A stretch of DNA of 64,000 nucleotides from Mycolicibacterium rufum (lineage in GTDB: Bacteria > Actinomycetota > Actinomycetes > Mycobacteriales > Mycobacteriaceae), in contig NZ_CP092428.2 of NCBI RefSeq assembly GCF_022374875.2, forward strand, positions 1 through 64,000, given 5' to 3'. Shown piece by piece: positions 46,724-56,440 of the stretch. Under the pieces are notes generated by a model. The model had not been told where the DNA came from and ran no database searches. It worked only from the letters and a program-made list of their open reading frames with translations. How positions within the stretch are numbered: position 1 is the stretch's first letter; each line of letters opens with the position of its first letter. The position numbers and the translations under genes are program-made.

Positions 46724-49264
46724 ATGGCAGATCGCAACGGCGAGAAGGTAGGTCGCCTCGGCGCGGACGGGGCGCCCACACATAGGACCCTGGCACTCGA
46801 CCTGACAGACCTGCTTCCCGACAGCGACGAGCGCTGCGCTGACCGCCTGACGCGCGGCCTGGTGGATGACGGGATCATCGAACAGGCCCACGTTATCGAT
46901 GGCGACACGCCCAAACCCCGCCTGTGCGTGCACTACGACGCCGAGGCTGCGTCCGCGACAGAAGTGCAGCGGCGGGCTCTGGAGGCGGCCGACACGATTA
47001 CGTCGATGTATGGGCACCTGCGGTGGTTGACCACAGGCACTCATGACGATATGGCGATGCGCACTGCGCTCGTCGACACGCTGTCGACGATTCCCGGCGT
47101 CGTCGCCGCAGCCGCGACACCAGATTCAGTCGAGCTGGAGTTCGAGCGGACGACGGTGACCGCCCAGGAACTCGTAGACGTGATCGCCGCGCAGATGGCG
47201 CCGTCGGGGAGCGCCGCGGACGCGGAAGCAGCCGTCGCGCACGACGGAGACGGCGCCGACCATCAACACGGTCACGGCGGGATCTCCGGCGAACGCACCG
47301 AACTGGTCTTTGCGGGACTGGCGGGCGCGCTCCTACTCACGGGCTGGTTATTGGCCGCCTTCGCCGATACGCCACGGTCGGCCGAGGTGGTGGTCTACGG
47401 CCTGGCGTTCTTCTTCGGCGCGTTCTTCACCGTGCAGGAAGCCTTCGCCAGTGTGCGGCAGGGCCGGTTCGAGATCGACTTCCTCATGCTCGTCTCCGCT
47501 GCGGGTGCGGCGGCGCTCGGCGAAGTCGCCGAAGGTGCGCTCCTGCTGTTCCTCTTCAGCGTCGGACACGCACTCGAGGGCTATGCGATGGGCCGGGCTC
47601 GCCGGGCGATCGAAGCGCTCGCCGAACTCGCCCCCAAGACGGCGCTGGTGCGACGCGGCGGCACCGGCGACACCGTCGAAGTGTCCGTCGCGGACCTGCG
47701 CATTGGGGACATCGTCGTCGTGCGCCCCAACATGCGTCTGGCCGCAGACGGCTTCGTCGTGGCAGGCAGCAGCAGCATCGATCAAGCCCCGGTGACCGGG
47801 GAAAGCGTCCCCGTCGACAAGATCCCGGTCCCGGACGTGGCGGCAGCTGCGGCGTCACCCGAGCTCATCGACGCGGCATCGCGAGTGTTCGCCGGCACCA
47901 TCAACGGCGCCGGCGCCATCGAGATTCAGGTGACCCGGCTCGCCAGTGACTCCACCCTGGCCCGGGTGGTGCGTCTGGTGGCCGAGGCGCAAACCAAGAC
48001 CACCTCCACGCAGCGCTTTACCGACCGCTTCCAGCGGATCTTCGTGCCCGTGGTCCTGGTCGGTGTGGTCCTGCTGCTCTTCGCCGGGTTCGTGGTCGAC
48101 GAGCCGTTCACTGACACGGTGTACCGGGCGCTTGCCGTCCTGGTGGCGGCCAGCCCGTGTGCGCTGGCGATCGCCACGCCCAGCGCGGTGTTGTCGGCGG
48201 TAGCGCGGGCGGCGCGGGCCGGCATCCTGATGAAGGGCGGTGCCGCGTTGGAGGAACTTGGCCGGGTCAACGTGCTGGCCTTCGACAAGACCGGCACCCT
48301 CACCGAGGGGCGGCCCCGGATCGCCGATGTCTGCGCCACCGCAGACAGCGACGACGCCGAACTGCTGCGGATCGCCGTTGCCGTTGAGGAGCAAAGCGAC
48401 CATCCGCTCGCCCGAGCCATAGTCCGCGACGGCCGCGAGCGTCTCGCCGGGGCGGTGACACCCCGCGCGACCGACGTCCGTGCCGTGATCGGCCGCGGCA
48501 TCGTCGCGTCCGTCGAGGGGGTCGAGGTCTGCATCGGCAAGACCGAGTTGTTCACCGACGCCGCTCAGCCCCCGCCGGCTGAGCTGGCGGCCGAGGTGAA
48601 TCGTCTCGAACAGGCGGGCCGCACGACGATGCTCGTCCGCGCGGGCGACCGCTGGTTGGGCGCGATCGGATTGATGGACCTTCCTCGGCCGGAGGCGTCG
48701 GCGGTCATCGCGCGTCTTGCCGCACTCGGCGTGAAGAACACCGTGATGCTGTCGGGGGACAACCAGCGGGTGGCCGACGCCGTCGCCGCCGAAGTCGGTG
48801 TCGCCCACGCCCGCGGCGATCTGATGCCCGAGGACAAAGTGGCCCAGATCGCCGCCCTGCGGGAACGCCACGGCCGCGTCGGGATGGTCGGCGACGGCGT
48901 CAACGACGCGCCCGCCATGGCCGGCGCGAGCGTGGGTATCGCAATGGGAGCGGCGGGCTCCGACGTGGCGTTGGAGACCGCTGATGTTGCACTGATGGCC
49001 GACGACCTGCGCGCGTTGCCATTTGCAATCAGCCTGAGCCGCCGCTCCTCGCGCGTCATCAAGCAGAACCTGTGGGCAAGTCTCGGAATCGTCGCGGTCC
49101 TCATTCCCGCGACGATCTTCGGCCTGGGCATCGGTCCCGCCGTGCTCATCCACGAAGGCTCGACGCTCATCGTCGTCGCCAATGCGTTGCGCCTCCTCGG
49201 GATGCCTATGCAGTCGGTCACCCCAGCAGCGCCGCGCGTTGAGCGTGCAGAAGAGACGCCATGA
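46724..49264 (+). CDS. P1B-4 type heavy-metal ATPase (CtpD/CoaT-like)
   Basis: 846 residues from ATG 46724; the frame is open to 46610. An N-terminal region of about 170 residues has no CxxC metal domain but a His-rich stretch (DGDGADHQHGHGG). Then come the actuator motif (VTGESVPVDK), ASPCALAIATPSA in the metal helix, DKTGTLTEG phosphorylation site, DHPLARA, and GDGVNDAPAM. The last helices have IHEGSTLIVVANALRLL. SPC together with HEG[S/G]T marks subgroup P1B-4, which exports Co, Fe or Ni; M. tuberculosis CtpD is of this kind. Its end overlaps the cyclase-YHS gene by ATGA. Confidence 0.92.
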   Translation: MADRNGEKVGRLGADGAPTHRTLALDLTDLLPDSDERCADRLTRGLVDDGIIEQAHVIDGDTPKPRLCVHYDAEAASATEVQRRALEAADTITSMYGHLRWLTTGTHDDMAMRTALVDTLSTIPGVVAAAATPDSVELEFERTTVTAQELVDVIAAQMAPSGSAADAEAAVAHDGDGADHQHGHGGISGERTELVFAGLAGALLLTGWLLAAFADTPRSAEVVVYGLAFFFGAFFTVQEAFASVRQGRFEIDFLMLVSAAGAAALGEVAEGALLLFLFSVGHALEGYAMGRARRAIEALAELAPKTALVRRGGTGDTVEVSVADLRIGDIVVVRPNMRLAADGFVVAGSSSIDQAPVTGESVPVDKIPVPDVAAAAASPELIDAASRVFAGTINGAGAIEIQVTRLASDSTLARVVRLVAEAQTKTTSTQRFTDRFQRIFVPVVLVGVVLLLFAGFVVDEPFTDTVYRALAVLVAASPCALAIATPSAVLSAVARAARAGILMKGGAALEELGRVNVLAFDKTGTLTEGRPRIADVCATADSDDAELLRIAVAVEEQSDHPLARAIVRDGRERLAGAVTPRATDVRAVIGRGIVASVEGVEVCIGKTELFTDAAQPPPAELAAEVNRLEQAGRTTMLVRAGDRWLGAIGLMDLPRPEASAVIARLAALGVKNTVMLSGDNQRVADAVAAEVGVAHARGDLMPEDKVAQIAALRERHGRVGMVGDGVNDAPAMAGASVGIAMGAAGSDVALETADVALMADDLRALPFAISLSRRSSRVIKQNLWASLGIVAVLIPATIFGLGIGPAVLIHEGSTLIVVANALRLLGMPMQSVTPAAPRVERAEETP

Positions 49265-50082
49265 CGATCGACTTATCCAGTGCCGCAGATGAATTCGAGC
49301 ATGCCGACGTCGACACGGTGGTCATCTTCGTGGACATCGCTGGGTTCACTGCGTTCACCGAAACCCACGGTGATCATCGCGCTGCCGAACTGGCAGATCG
49401 GTTCGCCACCACAGCCGCCAGGGTCCTCGGGCCCGGCGACGACATGATCAAGACCCTCGGCGATGCCGTGATGATCACCAGTTCGGACCCCACCGCGGCG
49501 CTGGCCTTCCTCCGGCGACTCCACGACGAGACCAGTCGCATCGACGGCTTTCCATTGTTGCGCGCCGGCATCTGTGCAGGGCCGGTGGTGAAGCGCCGCG
49601 GAGACGTCTTCGGGTCGACGGTCAACACTGCAGCCAGACTGGCCGCCGTCGCCAAGCCAGGCCAGATTGTTGGCAACGCCGAGGCCGCGGCCGCGCTTCG
49701 GGCAACAGACCTACTGGCGATGACGTCGTTGGGCCCGCTTCGGTTGCGGAACGTCGGTGCCCTGGTGGAAGCGTTCGCCCTCGACGTCGGAACCCGCCAC
49801 CAGGAGCACGTCGATCCGATATGCCGAATGCACGTCACGACAGACGCCCAACCGTTGACAATCGCGCACGAGGAAGACACCTACCGGTTCTACTTCTGTT
49901 CGACGGCCTGTCTACGCCAATTCGCGCGTCGCGTCGGTGAAGTGCGCACGCCCTCTGGCAACGAGGACCCGCCGACCACGCAGTCGTTCGTCGGAGAGGT
50001 CGCGGCGCACTTCGGCGCGCTGGCGTCCCCGCCCCGCGCGCGGAATGCCGAGTCGACCTCACCTCCGGCAAACACCTCGTAG
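49261..50082 (+). CDS. Class III adenylate cyclase fused to a YHS metal-binding domain
   Basis: 273 residues. The cyclase domain (about 15-175) keeps all six catalytic positions: metal Asp25 (FVDIAGF) and Asp68 (LGDAVM), adenine-selecting Lys64 and Asp115 (DVFGSTVNTAAR), and Asn122/Arg126. It should form a homodimer making cAMP. Residues 183-225 are a YHS domain: VDPICRM, then YRFYFCSTACLRQFAR, with Cys188, Cys213 and Cys217 as likely metal ligands. A disordered Pro/Ser tail follows. The start overlaps the stop of the metal ATPase, so both are made together. Metal-controlled cAMP signalling is a reasonable inference. Confidence 0.88.
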   Translation: MTIDLSSAADEFEHADVDTVVIFVDIAGFTAFTETHGDHRAAELADRFATTAARVLGPGDDMIKTLGDAVMITSSDPTAALAFLRRLHDETSRIDGFPLLRAGICAGPVVKRRGDVFGSTVNTAARLAAVAKPGQIVGNAEAAAALRATDLLAMTSLGPLRLRNVGALVEAFALDVGTRHQEHVDPICRMHVTTDAQPLTIAHEEDTYRFYFCSTACLRQFARRVGEVRTPSGNEDPPTTQSFVGEVAAHFGALASPPRARNAESTSPPANTS

Positions 50083-50497
50083 AGGCCGAAGATGACCTCG
50101 TGTCACGAATAGTGTTCGCCGACAGCGTTATTCGCGCCAGGGCCTAACCGGTCACCCGGTGGCAGGAAACGGACCCGCTGCTCATCGAAACCCATCGCCG
50201 AGGGACGGTGGTTCCTCGATAAGTCGCCGACATAGATCGTGTGTCGTGGCGTGAGCGCTCGTCATACTGGCGCCGCCGCGTTCGATGAAACCACCGACGG
50301 CCATGGGCGAGGACAGGCGTCAGCATCGTCTGTGCGGGATGGCGCTGCCAAGGACCTCTATGGGTACCGGGTTGCGTTCGCTGGGAAGCGCGTTGGTGAT
50401 GTGGGTGACGATCGCGCTCCTGGTCTTGCGCGCGCGGTTTCGCGAAGGTGCCGAGCGGGGTGCGGCTTGTGACCGCTGGGCGTTTCTGGCTTCGACG
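50083..50497. other. Gap between cyclase-YHS and ldt-2 (convergent ends)
   Basis: No gene I can support. Short frames on both strands lack motifs. No strong terminator hairpin was picked out by eye. Confidence 0.35.
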
Positions 50498-51454
50498 TCA
50501 GATCTGCCAGTCCTGGGCTCCGTCATTTTCGTCGTAGATGCCGACAGAGTTCTTGACGACGACCGGGTCCCCGCTGCCGAAGTTGTCGTAGAACCACTGC
50601 GCATTGGCTGGACTCAAATTGGGGCACCCGTGGCTGACGTTGCGCTTGCCCTGATCGGCGACTGACCAGGGCGCGCCGTGAACGAAGATGCCGGCGTTGT
50701 TGATGCGCACCGCGTCTTTGACCTTGAGCTTGTACCCCTCGGCTGCGTCGATCGGCACACCGTAGGTGGAGGAGTCCATCACCATGTCGGCGAACTTCTC
50801 GAGCACGTAGTAGGTGCCGTTGGGTGTGTCGTATCCCGGCTTTCCTAAGGACACAGGCATGGTCTTCTCCAGTGTGCCGTTGCGCATGACCTCCATTTGG
50901 AGGGTGGCGTTGTCGATGGTCGCCACCAACGAGTCGCCGGTGCGGAAGCTCGATTTCGTGCCGCTGGCATCGATGCTGACCGTGGTGTTGGCAGGCCAGA
51001 AGTCGAGGGGCCGCCATCTGAGTTGGGTCGCGCTCATCCAGTAGAACTTCCCGGGGACCGCGGGGGTGGAGGAGATATGGACGGCTTGTTCAGCCAGCGT
51101 GCGGTCGGCGATGGGCCGTTGAAAATTGATGACGATGGGTTTGGCGACACCGACCGTCGAGCCGTTCGTCGGATTGAACGTGGGGGGAGCGAAGACCGGT
51201 GGGCCGAGGTAGGGCGCCGCGTTCTGGCCGGCTGGTGTGTCTTCGGTAGCCGTCGGCGATGGGCCGGGAAAAGTGCCGGATACCGGAGGGGGGAAGGGAT
51301 TCGGCACTGCCGAGTCGGGGACCGTAAGGGGGTCACCGGGTGCGGGCACGGGTATCTGTGGCTCGGCGGAGGCCGACGGCGCGGTCAGCACGGTCACAGC
51401 CGCTAGAGCGGCCGTCATCATGGCCAAGATTTGCCTGGCTGGCGAGCACCGCAT
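50498..51454 (-). CDS. L,D-transpeptidase (copy 2, intact active site)
   Basis: 318 residues from ATG 51454 (MRCSPARQ); the frame is open to 51487. A signal peptide ([19 protein letters not shown]), a Pro-rich linker, one Ig-like domain (about 95-190) and a YkuD domain. The catalytic signature is complete: [11 protein letters not shown] (His) and [16 protein letters not shown] (SHGC). It makes 3-3 cross-links in peptidoglycan. It is shorter than ldt-1 (one Ig domain fewer). It is divergent from ccdA, with a copy of the shared dyad between them. Confidence 0.92.
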   Translation of the reverse strand: MRCSPARQILAMMTAALAAVTVLTAPSASAEPQIPVPAPGDPLTVPDSAVPNPFPPPVSGTFPGPSPTATEDTPAGQNAAPYLGPPVFAPPTFNPTNGSTVGVAKPIVINFQRPIADRTLAEQAVHISSTPAVPGKFYWMSATQLRWRPLDFWPANTTVSIDASGTKSSFRTGDSLVATIDNATLQMEVMRNGTLEKTMPVSLGKPGYDTPNGTYYVLEKFADMVMDSSTYGVPIDAAEGYKLKVKDAVRINNAGIFVHGAPWSVADQGKRNVSHGCPNLSPANAQWFYDNFGSGDPVVVKNSVGIYDENDGAQDWQI

Positions 51455-51517
51455 ACGGGCCTCTCCGTTCCACTGGTCGCCGACCAATGCTCGCGGCGGC
51501 TGACGACGATTTGTTGC

Positions 51518-51537
51518 TACGTAGTTTGATAGTAGAT
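51518..51537. promoter_or_regulatory. Shared dyad TAC[G/T]-N10-GTAG, copy 9 (between ldt-2 and ccdA)
   Basis: TACG at 51518 and GTAGAT at 51532, 64 bp from the ldt-2 ATG and 73 bp from the ccdA ATG. A symmetric site in a divergent region could control both genes. Confidence 0.65.
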
Positions 51538-51609
51538 GATGTGGCGTCGTCGGGTGCCGCAGTGTGGCTGCGGACCTGCGTCGTCGATGAGTGAATTCGG
51601 AAACGGTGG

Positions 51610-52404
51610 ATGCGGAGGGTGTCGGACTTCGTGGATGGTGTCACCGCGATCGCTACGTCTGGACACGTCCTTCTCGCGGTGTTCGTGTCGGCGTTGGCTG
51701 GGTTGGTGTCGTTCGCGTCGCCTTGCGTCGTACCTCTCGTACCCGGGTACCTGTCTTATCTGGCCGCGGTGGTTGGCGTCGATGATGACCGGGCGCGTGC
51801 CCAGCCGCTGGGCAGGGCACGTCTGCGGGTGGCAGGGGCCGCCGGGTTGTTCGTTGTCGGGTTCACGGCGGTGTTCCTGATGGGAACCGTCGCGATTCTG
51901 GGTCTGACGACGACGATTATCACCAATGGGGTGCTGTTGCAGCGCATCGGCGGAGTGGTCACGATCGTGATGGGTCTGGTGTTCATGGGTTTCTTCCCTG
52001 CGCTGCAACGCGACGCGCGGTTTACGCCCACGTCGTTGTCCACGCTGTGGGGTGCGCCGCTCCTGGGGGCGGTGTTCGGGCTGGGCTGGACCCCGTGTTT
52101 GGGCCCGACGCTGACGGGTGTCATCGCTGTGGCATCTGCCACCGAGGGGCCCAACGTCGTGCGCGGCATCGTGCTCGTCGTCGCCTACTGTGTGGGTCTG
52201 GGCGCTCCGTTCGTGCTGTTCGCGCTGGCATCCGGACGGGCAATGAGGGCACTGGGCTGGCTGCGTCGAAACGCTCGGCGAATTCAGGTCTTCGGCGGCG
52301 TGCTCCTCGTCGCGGTCGGCATCGCCCTGCTGACCGGACTGTGGAACGAGGTGGTGTCGTGGGTGCGCGATGCGTTCGTCAGCAACACCACACTTCCGAT
52401 ATGA
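51610..52404 (+). CDS. ccdA: CcdA-type thiol electron-transport membrane protein
   Basis: 264 residues, six helices. Both redox Cys are in place: [20 protein letters not shown] in helix 1 and [14 protein letters not shown] in helix 4. It passes reducing power from cytoplasmic thioredoxin across the membrane to TlpA/ResA-type proteins for cytochrome c maturation and possibly to DsbA-like partners. It is followed after about 100 bp by the CopD-CtaG gene. Confidence 0.93.
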   Translation: MRRVSDFVDGVTAIATSGHVLLAVFVSALAGLVSFASPCVVPLVPGYLSYLAAVVGVDDDRARAQPLGRARLRVAGAAGLFVVGFTAVFLMGTVAILGLTTTIITNGVLLQRIGGVVTIVMGLVFMGFFPALQRDARFTPTSLSTLWGAPLLGAVFGLGWTPCLGPTLTGVIAVASATEGPNVVRGIVLVVAYCVGLGAPFVLFALASGRAMRALGWLRRNARRIQVFGGVLLVAVGIALLTGLWNEVVSWVRDAFVSNTTLPI

Positions 52405-52500
52405 CGCAGTCGCTTTCGGGCCCTCCGCGCCGTCGCTCGGGACTCCTGTGCTGATCGTGAAGCGCCGAGGCGGTCATGGCGAATCGACGGCGGGATCGGA

Positions 52501-54441
52501 ATGGGGACGGTGATGGCCACGTCTGCTGCCCCCCGACGCTGGGTGGTGCGAGCTGTGTTGCTCGGGGTTGCACTGCTAGCGGGCGTTACCGCTGCCGCGA
52601 TCGGCGCCCTGGCACTGCCTGAGGCGCTGGCGGTGACCGGGCTGAGCGATCCCGGGCCGGTCACCACCTACGGGCTGTCCTTCTTGCGCGCCGCTGGAGA
52701 GATCGCTGCGATGGTGGCGGTCGGACACTTCCTGTTCGCGGCGTTCCTCGTTCCGCCGCAGGCAAGTGGAGTGCTCGACGTCGACGGGTACCGGGCGCTT
52801 CGGGTCGGCGCTGCCGCTTGCGCGATCTGGGCGATGTGCGCTGCGCTGTTGGTGGCGCTGACGATCTCCGACGTGTCGGGGGTGCCGTTGACTGAGCTCA
52901 CACCGCTGGACATATGGTCGGCGGCCGACCTCGTCGAGACCACCGCGGCGTGGCGCACCACCTCGATTCTGGCCGCGGTCGTCGCGGTAGCGAGCCTGCC
53001 GGTGCTGCGGTGGTCGTGGACGCCTGCCCTACTGGCGGGCGCCCTGGCGACGTTGATGCCGCTGGCCGTGACGGGGCACTCCTCGTCGGGCGGCTCACAC
53101 GACATCGCGACCAACAGCCTGATCATTCACCTGGTTGCTGGGTCATTGTGGGCCGGCGGATTGCTGGCGCTGCTTGGGCACGCGCTGCGCGGCGGCAGCC
53201 ACACCGACATCGCCGCCCGCCGTTTCTCGGGTCTGGCGCTGTGGTGCTTCGCGGCGATGGCCGTAAGTGGATTTGTCAACGCGGCGGTCCGGATCGACGT
53301 GTCGACCATCTTCGACAGCACCTACGGGCTCCTCGTCGTGGGGAAGGTGACAGTGCTGGGCGGCCTCGGTGTGATCGGCTGGCGACAGCGGCGGTCGTCG
53401 ATCGTTGCGCTGCAGCGTGATCCGACGTCGCGCCGACCGCTGCTGCGGCTCGCACTCACAGAAGCCGCCCTGTTTGGCGTCGCAGTCGGCCTGGCGGTCG
53501 GGCTCGGTCGCACGCCACCGCCGCCCGCGACGCGCGAACCCGTTCCGGCCGAGGCTGCGCTCGGCTTCGACCTCACCGAGGCGCCGACGATCGCGCGGGT
53601 GTTGGTCGAATGGCGGTTCGACCTGATCTTCGGCACGGCGGCGGTCGTCATGGCCGGCGTCTACCTTGCTGCGGTGTATCGGCTGGCTCGCCGCGGTGCC
53701 CCGTGGTCGACGCGGCGCACCGTATCGTGGCTGATCGGCTGCGTCGTTTTGTTGTTCGCCACTTCGTCAGGACTCGGCATGTACATGGCGGCGATGTTCA
53801 GCATGCACGCCGTCGCTCAATTGGTGCTCACGATAGTGGTGCCGGTGTTGCTCGTGCAGGGCGCACCGGTGACCCTCGCGCTGAGGGCCTTGCGGGCAGC
53901 CGAACCCAATGCGGTGCCGGGGCCACGCGAATGGCTTGTCAGCGCGCTGAATTCGTCACTGCTGCGTTTTATCGCTCATCCATGGACGGCGCTGACGCTT
54001 CTCGTGGTGGGCGTGTACGGGCTCTGCCTCGAAGTGGTCTTCGATGCTGCCGTAAGCGAACACGCCACGCACATGCTGATGATCGGGTACTTCCTGCTCA
54101 GCGGTGCGCTGTTCTTCACCGCCGTCGGCGGCGTCGAGCCGGTGGTGCCACGGCCGATGCCCAAGCGGGGCCGGATCGCGATGCTGTTTCTCGCGCTGTC
54201 GCAGTTCATCATTGCCGGGGTCGTGGTGATGAACATGCGTGAGGTTCTCGGTGGCGCCTTCTACGGCTCCTTGAAACTGAGCTGGCATGCGAACTTGCTG
54301 GGCGACCAGCGGTTGGGAGGTCAAGTGATCGCCGCCGGCGGGGTTGTGGCAATGCTGGCGGTGCTCGCGGTGCTGATCCTGCGGCGCCGCCGCTCGACTG
54401 CGATCGAGCAGAGGACGGCTGCGCCGAGCCTGGGCTCATGA
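52501..54441 (+). CDS. CopD-CtaG fusion: copper import and oxidase assembly protein
   Basis: 646 residues with some fourteen to sixteen helices. Residues about 20-330 are the CopD domain (FLRAAGEIAAMVAVGHFLF, VTGHSSSGGSHDIATNSLIIH, LVAGSLWAGGLLALLGHA with conserved His). Residues about 380-620 are a CtaG domain (GLGMYMAAMFSMHAVAQLVL, then HMLMIGYFLLSGALFF and GVVVMNMREVLGG). The fusion is standard in mycobacteria and is thought to bring copper in and hand it to the oxidase. CopC (29974) would be the external donor. Confidence 0.92.
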   Translation: MGTVMATSAAPRRWVVRAVLLGVALLAGVTAAAIGALALPEALAVTGLSDPGPVTTYGLSFLRAAGEIAAMVAVGHFLFAAFLVPPQASGVLDVDGYRALRVGAAACAIWAMCAALLVALTISDVSGVPLTELTPLDIWSAADLVETTAAWRTTSILAAVVAVASLPVLRWSWTPALLAGALATLMPLAVTGHSSSGGSHDIATNSLIIHLVAGSLWAGGLLALLGHALRGGSHTDIAARRFSGLALWCFAAMAVSGFVNAAVRIDVSTIFDSTYGLLVVGKVTVLGGLGVIGWRQRRSSIVALQRDPTSRRPLLRLALTEAALFGVAVGLAVGLGRTPPPPATREPVPAEAALGFDLTEAPTIARVLVEWRFDLIFGTAAVVMAGVYLAAVYRLARRGAPWSTRRTVSWLIGCVVLLFATSSGLGMYMAAMFSMHAVAQLVLTIVVPVLLVQGAPVTLALRALRAAEPNAVPGPREWLVSALNSSLLRFIAHPWTALTLLVVGVYGLCLEVVFDAAVSEHATHMLMIGYFLLSGALFFTAVGGVEPVVPRPMPKRGRIAMLFLALSQFIIAGVVVMNMREVLGGAFYGSLKLSWHANLLGDQRLGGQVIAAGGVVAMLAVLAVLILRRRRSTAIEQRTAAPSLGS

Positions 54442-55017
54442 CGACGAGGACCGCATTGTCGGCATAGCGGCTGCATCACATTGGTCCTCGGGATAAGCGC
54501 GTGCGTGGCCCCGACCCGGTATCGCGCAATGCTCTCGCCCGTTCACAGGGACGCCCCTTCTCCCGCAGGTGATTTCGGGTCATGCCCAGGCCGTCTAATT
54601 GTCCCGTCTGCGGTGAGAGCTCAGGCGCCGACGACAGCACCTTTCGAGCCGTGTTCGTCAGGATCCGGCAGGCGGCCGATCTGATGACGCGGGGCGTGGG
54701 GTGCGGGGCCCGGCCGCATCATCATCATCATCCGAACCAGTGCAGCTGGCCACCCGCTTGCATCTCGGACTGATGGTCGCCCACCACGCAGAGGCGATTC
54801 GAGATGGCGCGTACTGAGGTCGAAGCGAGACCTCACCGCGACGGAACCGACTTCGCGCAGAAGCCATCTCCCTGTCAGCCAACGCGAGATCGGCGCACTG
54901 CGGTCGATGTCGACCCCTCAGATCGCCGTCGACGCGGGGTGCTGCCGTCATGTTCGCGCCCGCACACGTCCCGAGTTATGGAACCGGTGCGCCAAGAGCT
55001 GTCGGCAGTCACCGCGG
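54442..55017. other. Gap of about 575 bp, one doubtful small ORF inside
   Basis: Apart from the Cys/His-rich frame at 54582-54773 I find no gene, repeat or dyad here. The flanking genes converge. Confidence 0.35.
54582..54773 (+). CDS. Possible 63-residue Cys/His-rich protein
   Basis: From an ATG at 54582 the frame reads MPRPSNCPVCGESSGADD, a zinc-ribbon-like opening, then a helix (RAVFVRIRQAADLMTRG), CGARPHHHHHP and two more Cys. The density of Cys (five) and His (five in a row) suggests metal binding and fits the surroundings. It has no recognised family and no strong ribosome-binding site, and could be a chance frame. Confidence 0.3.
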   Translation: MPRPSNCPVCGESSGADDSTFRAVFVRIRQAADLMTRGVGCGARPHHHHHPNQCSWPPACISD

Positions 55018-55677
55018 CTATCCGTTCAATGCCTGTTCGACTGCGGCCTTCAAGTCGTCGTAGCTCCTGAATTCCACTTCGGTTCCGTCGATGAAGAAGG
55101 TCGGTGTGCCCTTGACCCCGAGGGCCTTACCGTCAGCGACATCGACATTGACACGATCGAGTGTGGCGGGGTCGTTGTAGGCAGCATCGAACGCCGCCAT
55201 GTCGAGCCCGAGTTCGGCTGCGAATCCGCGGAATCGGGAGTCCGCCGGAGTTTGTTGTTCGCCCCACTCGCTCTGCGTCTCGTACATCTTCTTGTACATC
55301 GGCTCGAACTTGTCCTGTTGGGCGGCCGCCTCGACCGCGCGCGCCGCCCGCTCTGCGTTGAAGTGAGACTGAATGGGGAAGTAGCGGATGACGAAGTTGA
55401 CGCGGTCCCCGTACTCGGCGCGCAGCTGTTCGACCATCGGGAAGGCCGCGCGACACGCTTCGCATTCGAAGTCAAGGAACTCGACGAAGGTGACATCGCT
55501 GTTCGGCACGGTGGTGAGGCGGCGACTGTTGTCCCGGACCAGCTGACCGACGTCTTCACCCTGGCCTTGCGCGGAGGTGGGGGCGTCCTTGTCCTGGGCC
55601 GAGAGATACACGCCAACCCCGATGATCATGGTGATGACCGCGAAGACGGTCAGCAGAATGCGTGTGAGAGGTGCCAT
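55018..55677 (-). CDS. DsbA-like thiol-disulfide oxidoreductase (copy 2)
   Basis: 219 residues from the ATG at 55677; the frame is open upstream to 55980 but homology to copy 1 begins here (MAPLTRILLTVFAVI). It is collinear with copy 1 at 25527: the same length, anchor helix and active-site position (C72-E-A-C75 against CEGC), and the same cis-Pro loop GTPTFF. The two arose by duplication. A copy of the shared dyad lies 114 bp upstream. The different central residue of CxxC could tune the redox potential. Confidence 0.88.
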   Translation of the reverse strand: MAPLTRILLTVFAVITMIIGVGVYLSAQDKDAPTSAQGQGEDVGQLVRDNSRRLTTVPNSDVTFVEFLDFECEACRAAFPMVEQLRAEYGDRVNFVIRYFPIQSHFNAERAARAVEAAAQQDKFEPMYKKMYETQSEWGEQQTPADSRFRGFAAELGLDMAAFDAAYNDPATLDRVNVDVADGKALGVKGTPTFFIDGTEVEFRSYDDLKAAVEQALNG

Positions 55678-55790
55678 TGGAATGCGTCCTTCATGAGTTT
55701 CACCGAACGTCTGTGATGCGCCGGCGCAGCCCTGTACCGCAGCACCAACCCGAACCGCGCCCGCGGTTGAGCATCGCGTGTCCGACAATA

Positions 55791-55810
55791 TACGGAGGAA
55801 GACCGTAGAT
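55791..55810 (-). promoter_or_regulatory. Shared dyad TAC[G/T]-N10-GTAG, copy 10 (dsbA-2 promoter)
   Basis: TACGG at 55791 and CCGTAGAT from 55803, the same TACGG-N7-CCGTA core as in front of dsbA-1. Read on the minus strand, GTATATT gives TATATT as a good -10 toward dsbA-2. It lies just after the stop of the HXXEE gene. Confidence 0.65.
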
Positions 55811-55813
55811 CGG

Positions 55814-56434
55814 TCATGCCCTCGGCTGGCGCCAGATCGGACGCTTGGGCGCGGATTCGATGGACGGCCGTCGAGAGAGACGCCACATTCCCCACCAGGC
55901 GACCGGTGCGAGAGCGACGACGGTCCACATTCCGGGCACGTAGCCGGCCCCGCCGGGATCGAGCCACGGGAACACCACAAAGTGCGCCAACTCCGTGAGA
56001 CCTAACGAGGCGAAGAACGTCCATGCCAGGTATCGGCCGATCGGGCGGCCGCGCCGCATGAGGGCGGGAATTAACAGCCAGGCGCCCGCGGAGACGGCGA
56101 CGAGCAGCACCACGGGCACCGAGTTCACCGCAGGGGTTGGCACACCCGTGACCGCCGCTAGGAATGCGAAGAACCCCATCTGCTTCTCTTCGACGCGGTG
56201 GGCAAGGAACAACAACAGGGCGATCCAATATGGCGCGCGAATGTCGGCCCAGCCGCCGCCACTCGGCCACACCCGCCACAGAAGCAAGCCCCCGACGAAC
56301 CCGGCGGTAAAGATGAGCATGGTTGCCAGTCCGAGCGCCCAATAGCCCACGCTCAACGCCGCGGTCGTTAGCGCGACTGCGGCGGCGACGGCCGGCCACG
56401 GCCACGCGTTCTGGTTCGACGTCGTGACTGACAT
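55814..56434 (-). CDS. HXXEE domain membrane protein
   Basis: 206 residues with six or so helices. The name-giving motif is seen as AHRVEEK, and a second conserved segment is GLTELAHFVVFPWL. The family is of unknown function. It is the fourth gene of the cadC-ATPase-DUF3703 row, 6 bp after DUF3703, so probably part of the same metal-induced transcript. Confidence 0.75.
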   Translation of the reverse strand: MSVTTSNQNAWPWPAVAAAVALTTAALSVGYWALGLATMLIFTAGFVGGLLLWRVWPSGGGWADIRAPYWIALLLFLAHRVEEKQMGFFAFLAAVTGVPTPAVNSVPVVLLVAVSAGAWLLIPALMRRGRPIGRYLAWTFFASLGLTELAHFVVFPWLDPGGAGYVPGMWTVVALAPVAWWGMWRLSRRPSIESAPKRPIWRQPRA

Positions 56435-56440
56435 CGCCCT

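Noticed and set aside
47855..49153. A 432-codon minus-strand frame opposite the P1B-4 ATPase
   Set aside because: Antisense shadow; the ATPase motifs on the plus strand are unmistakable.
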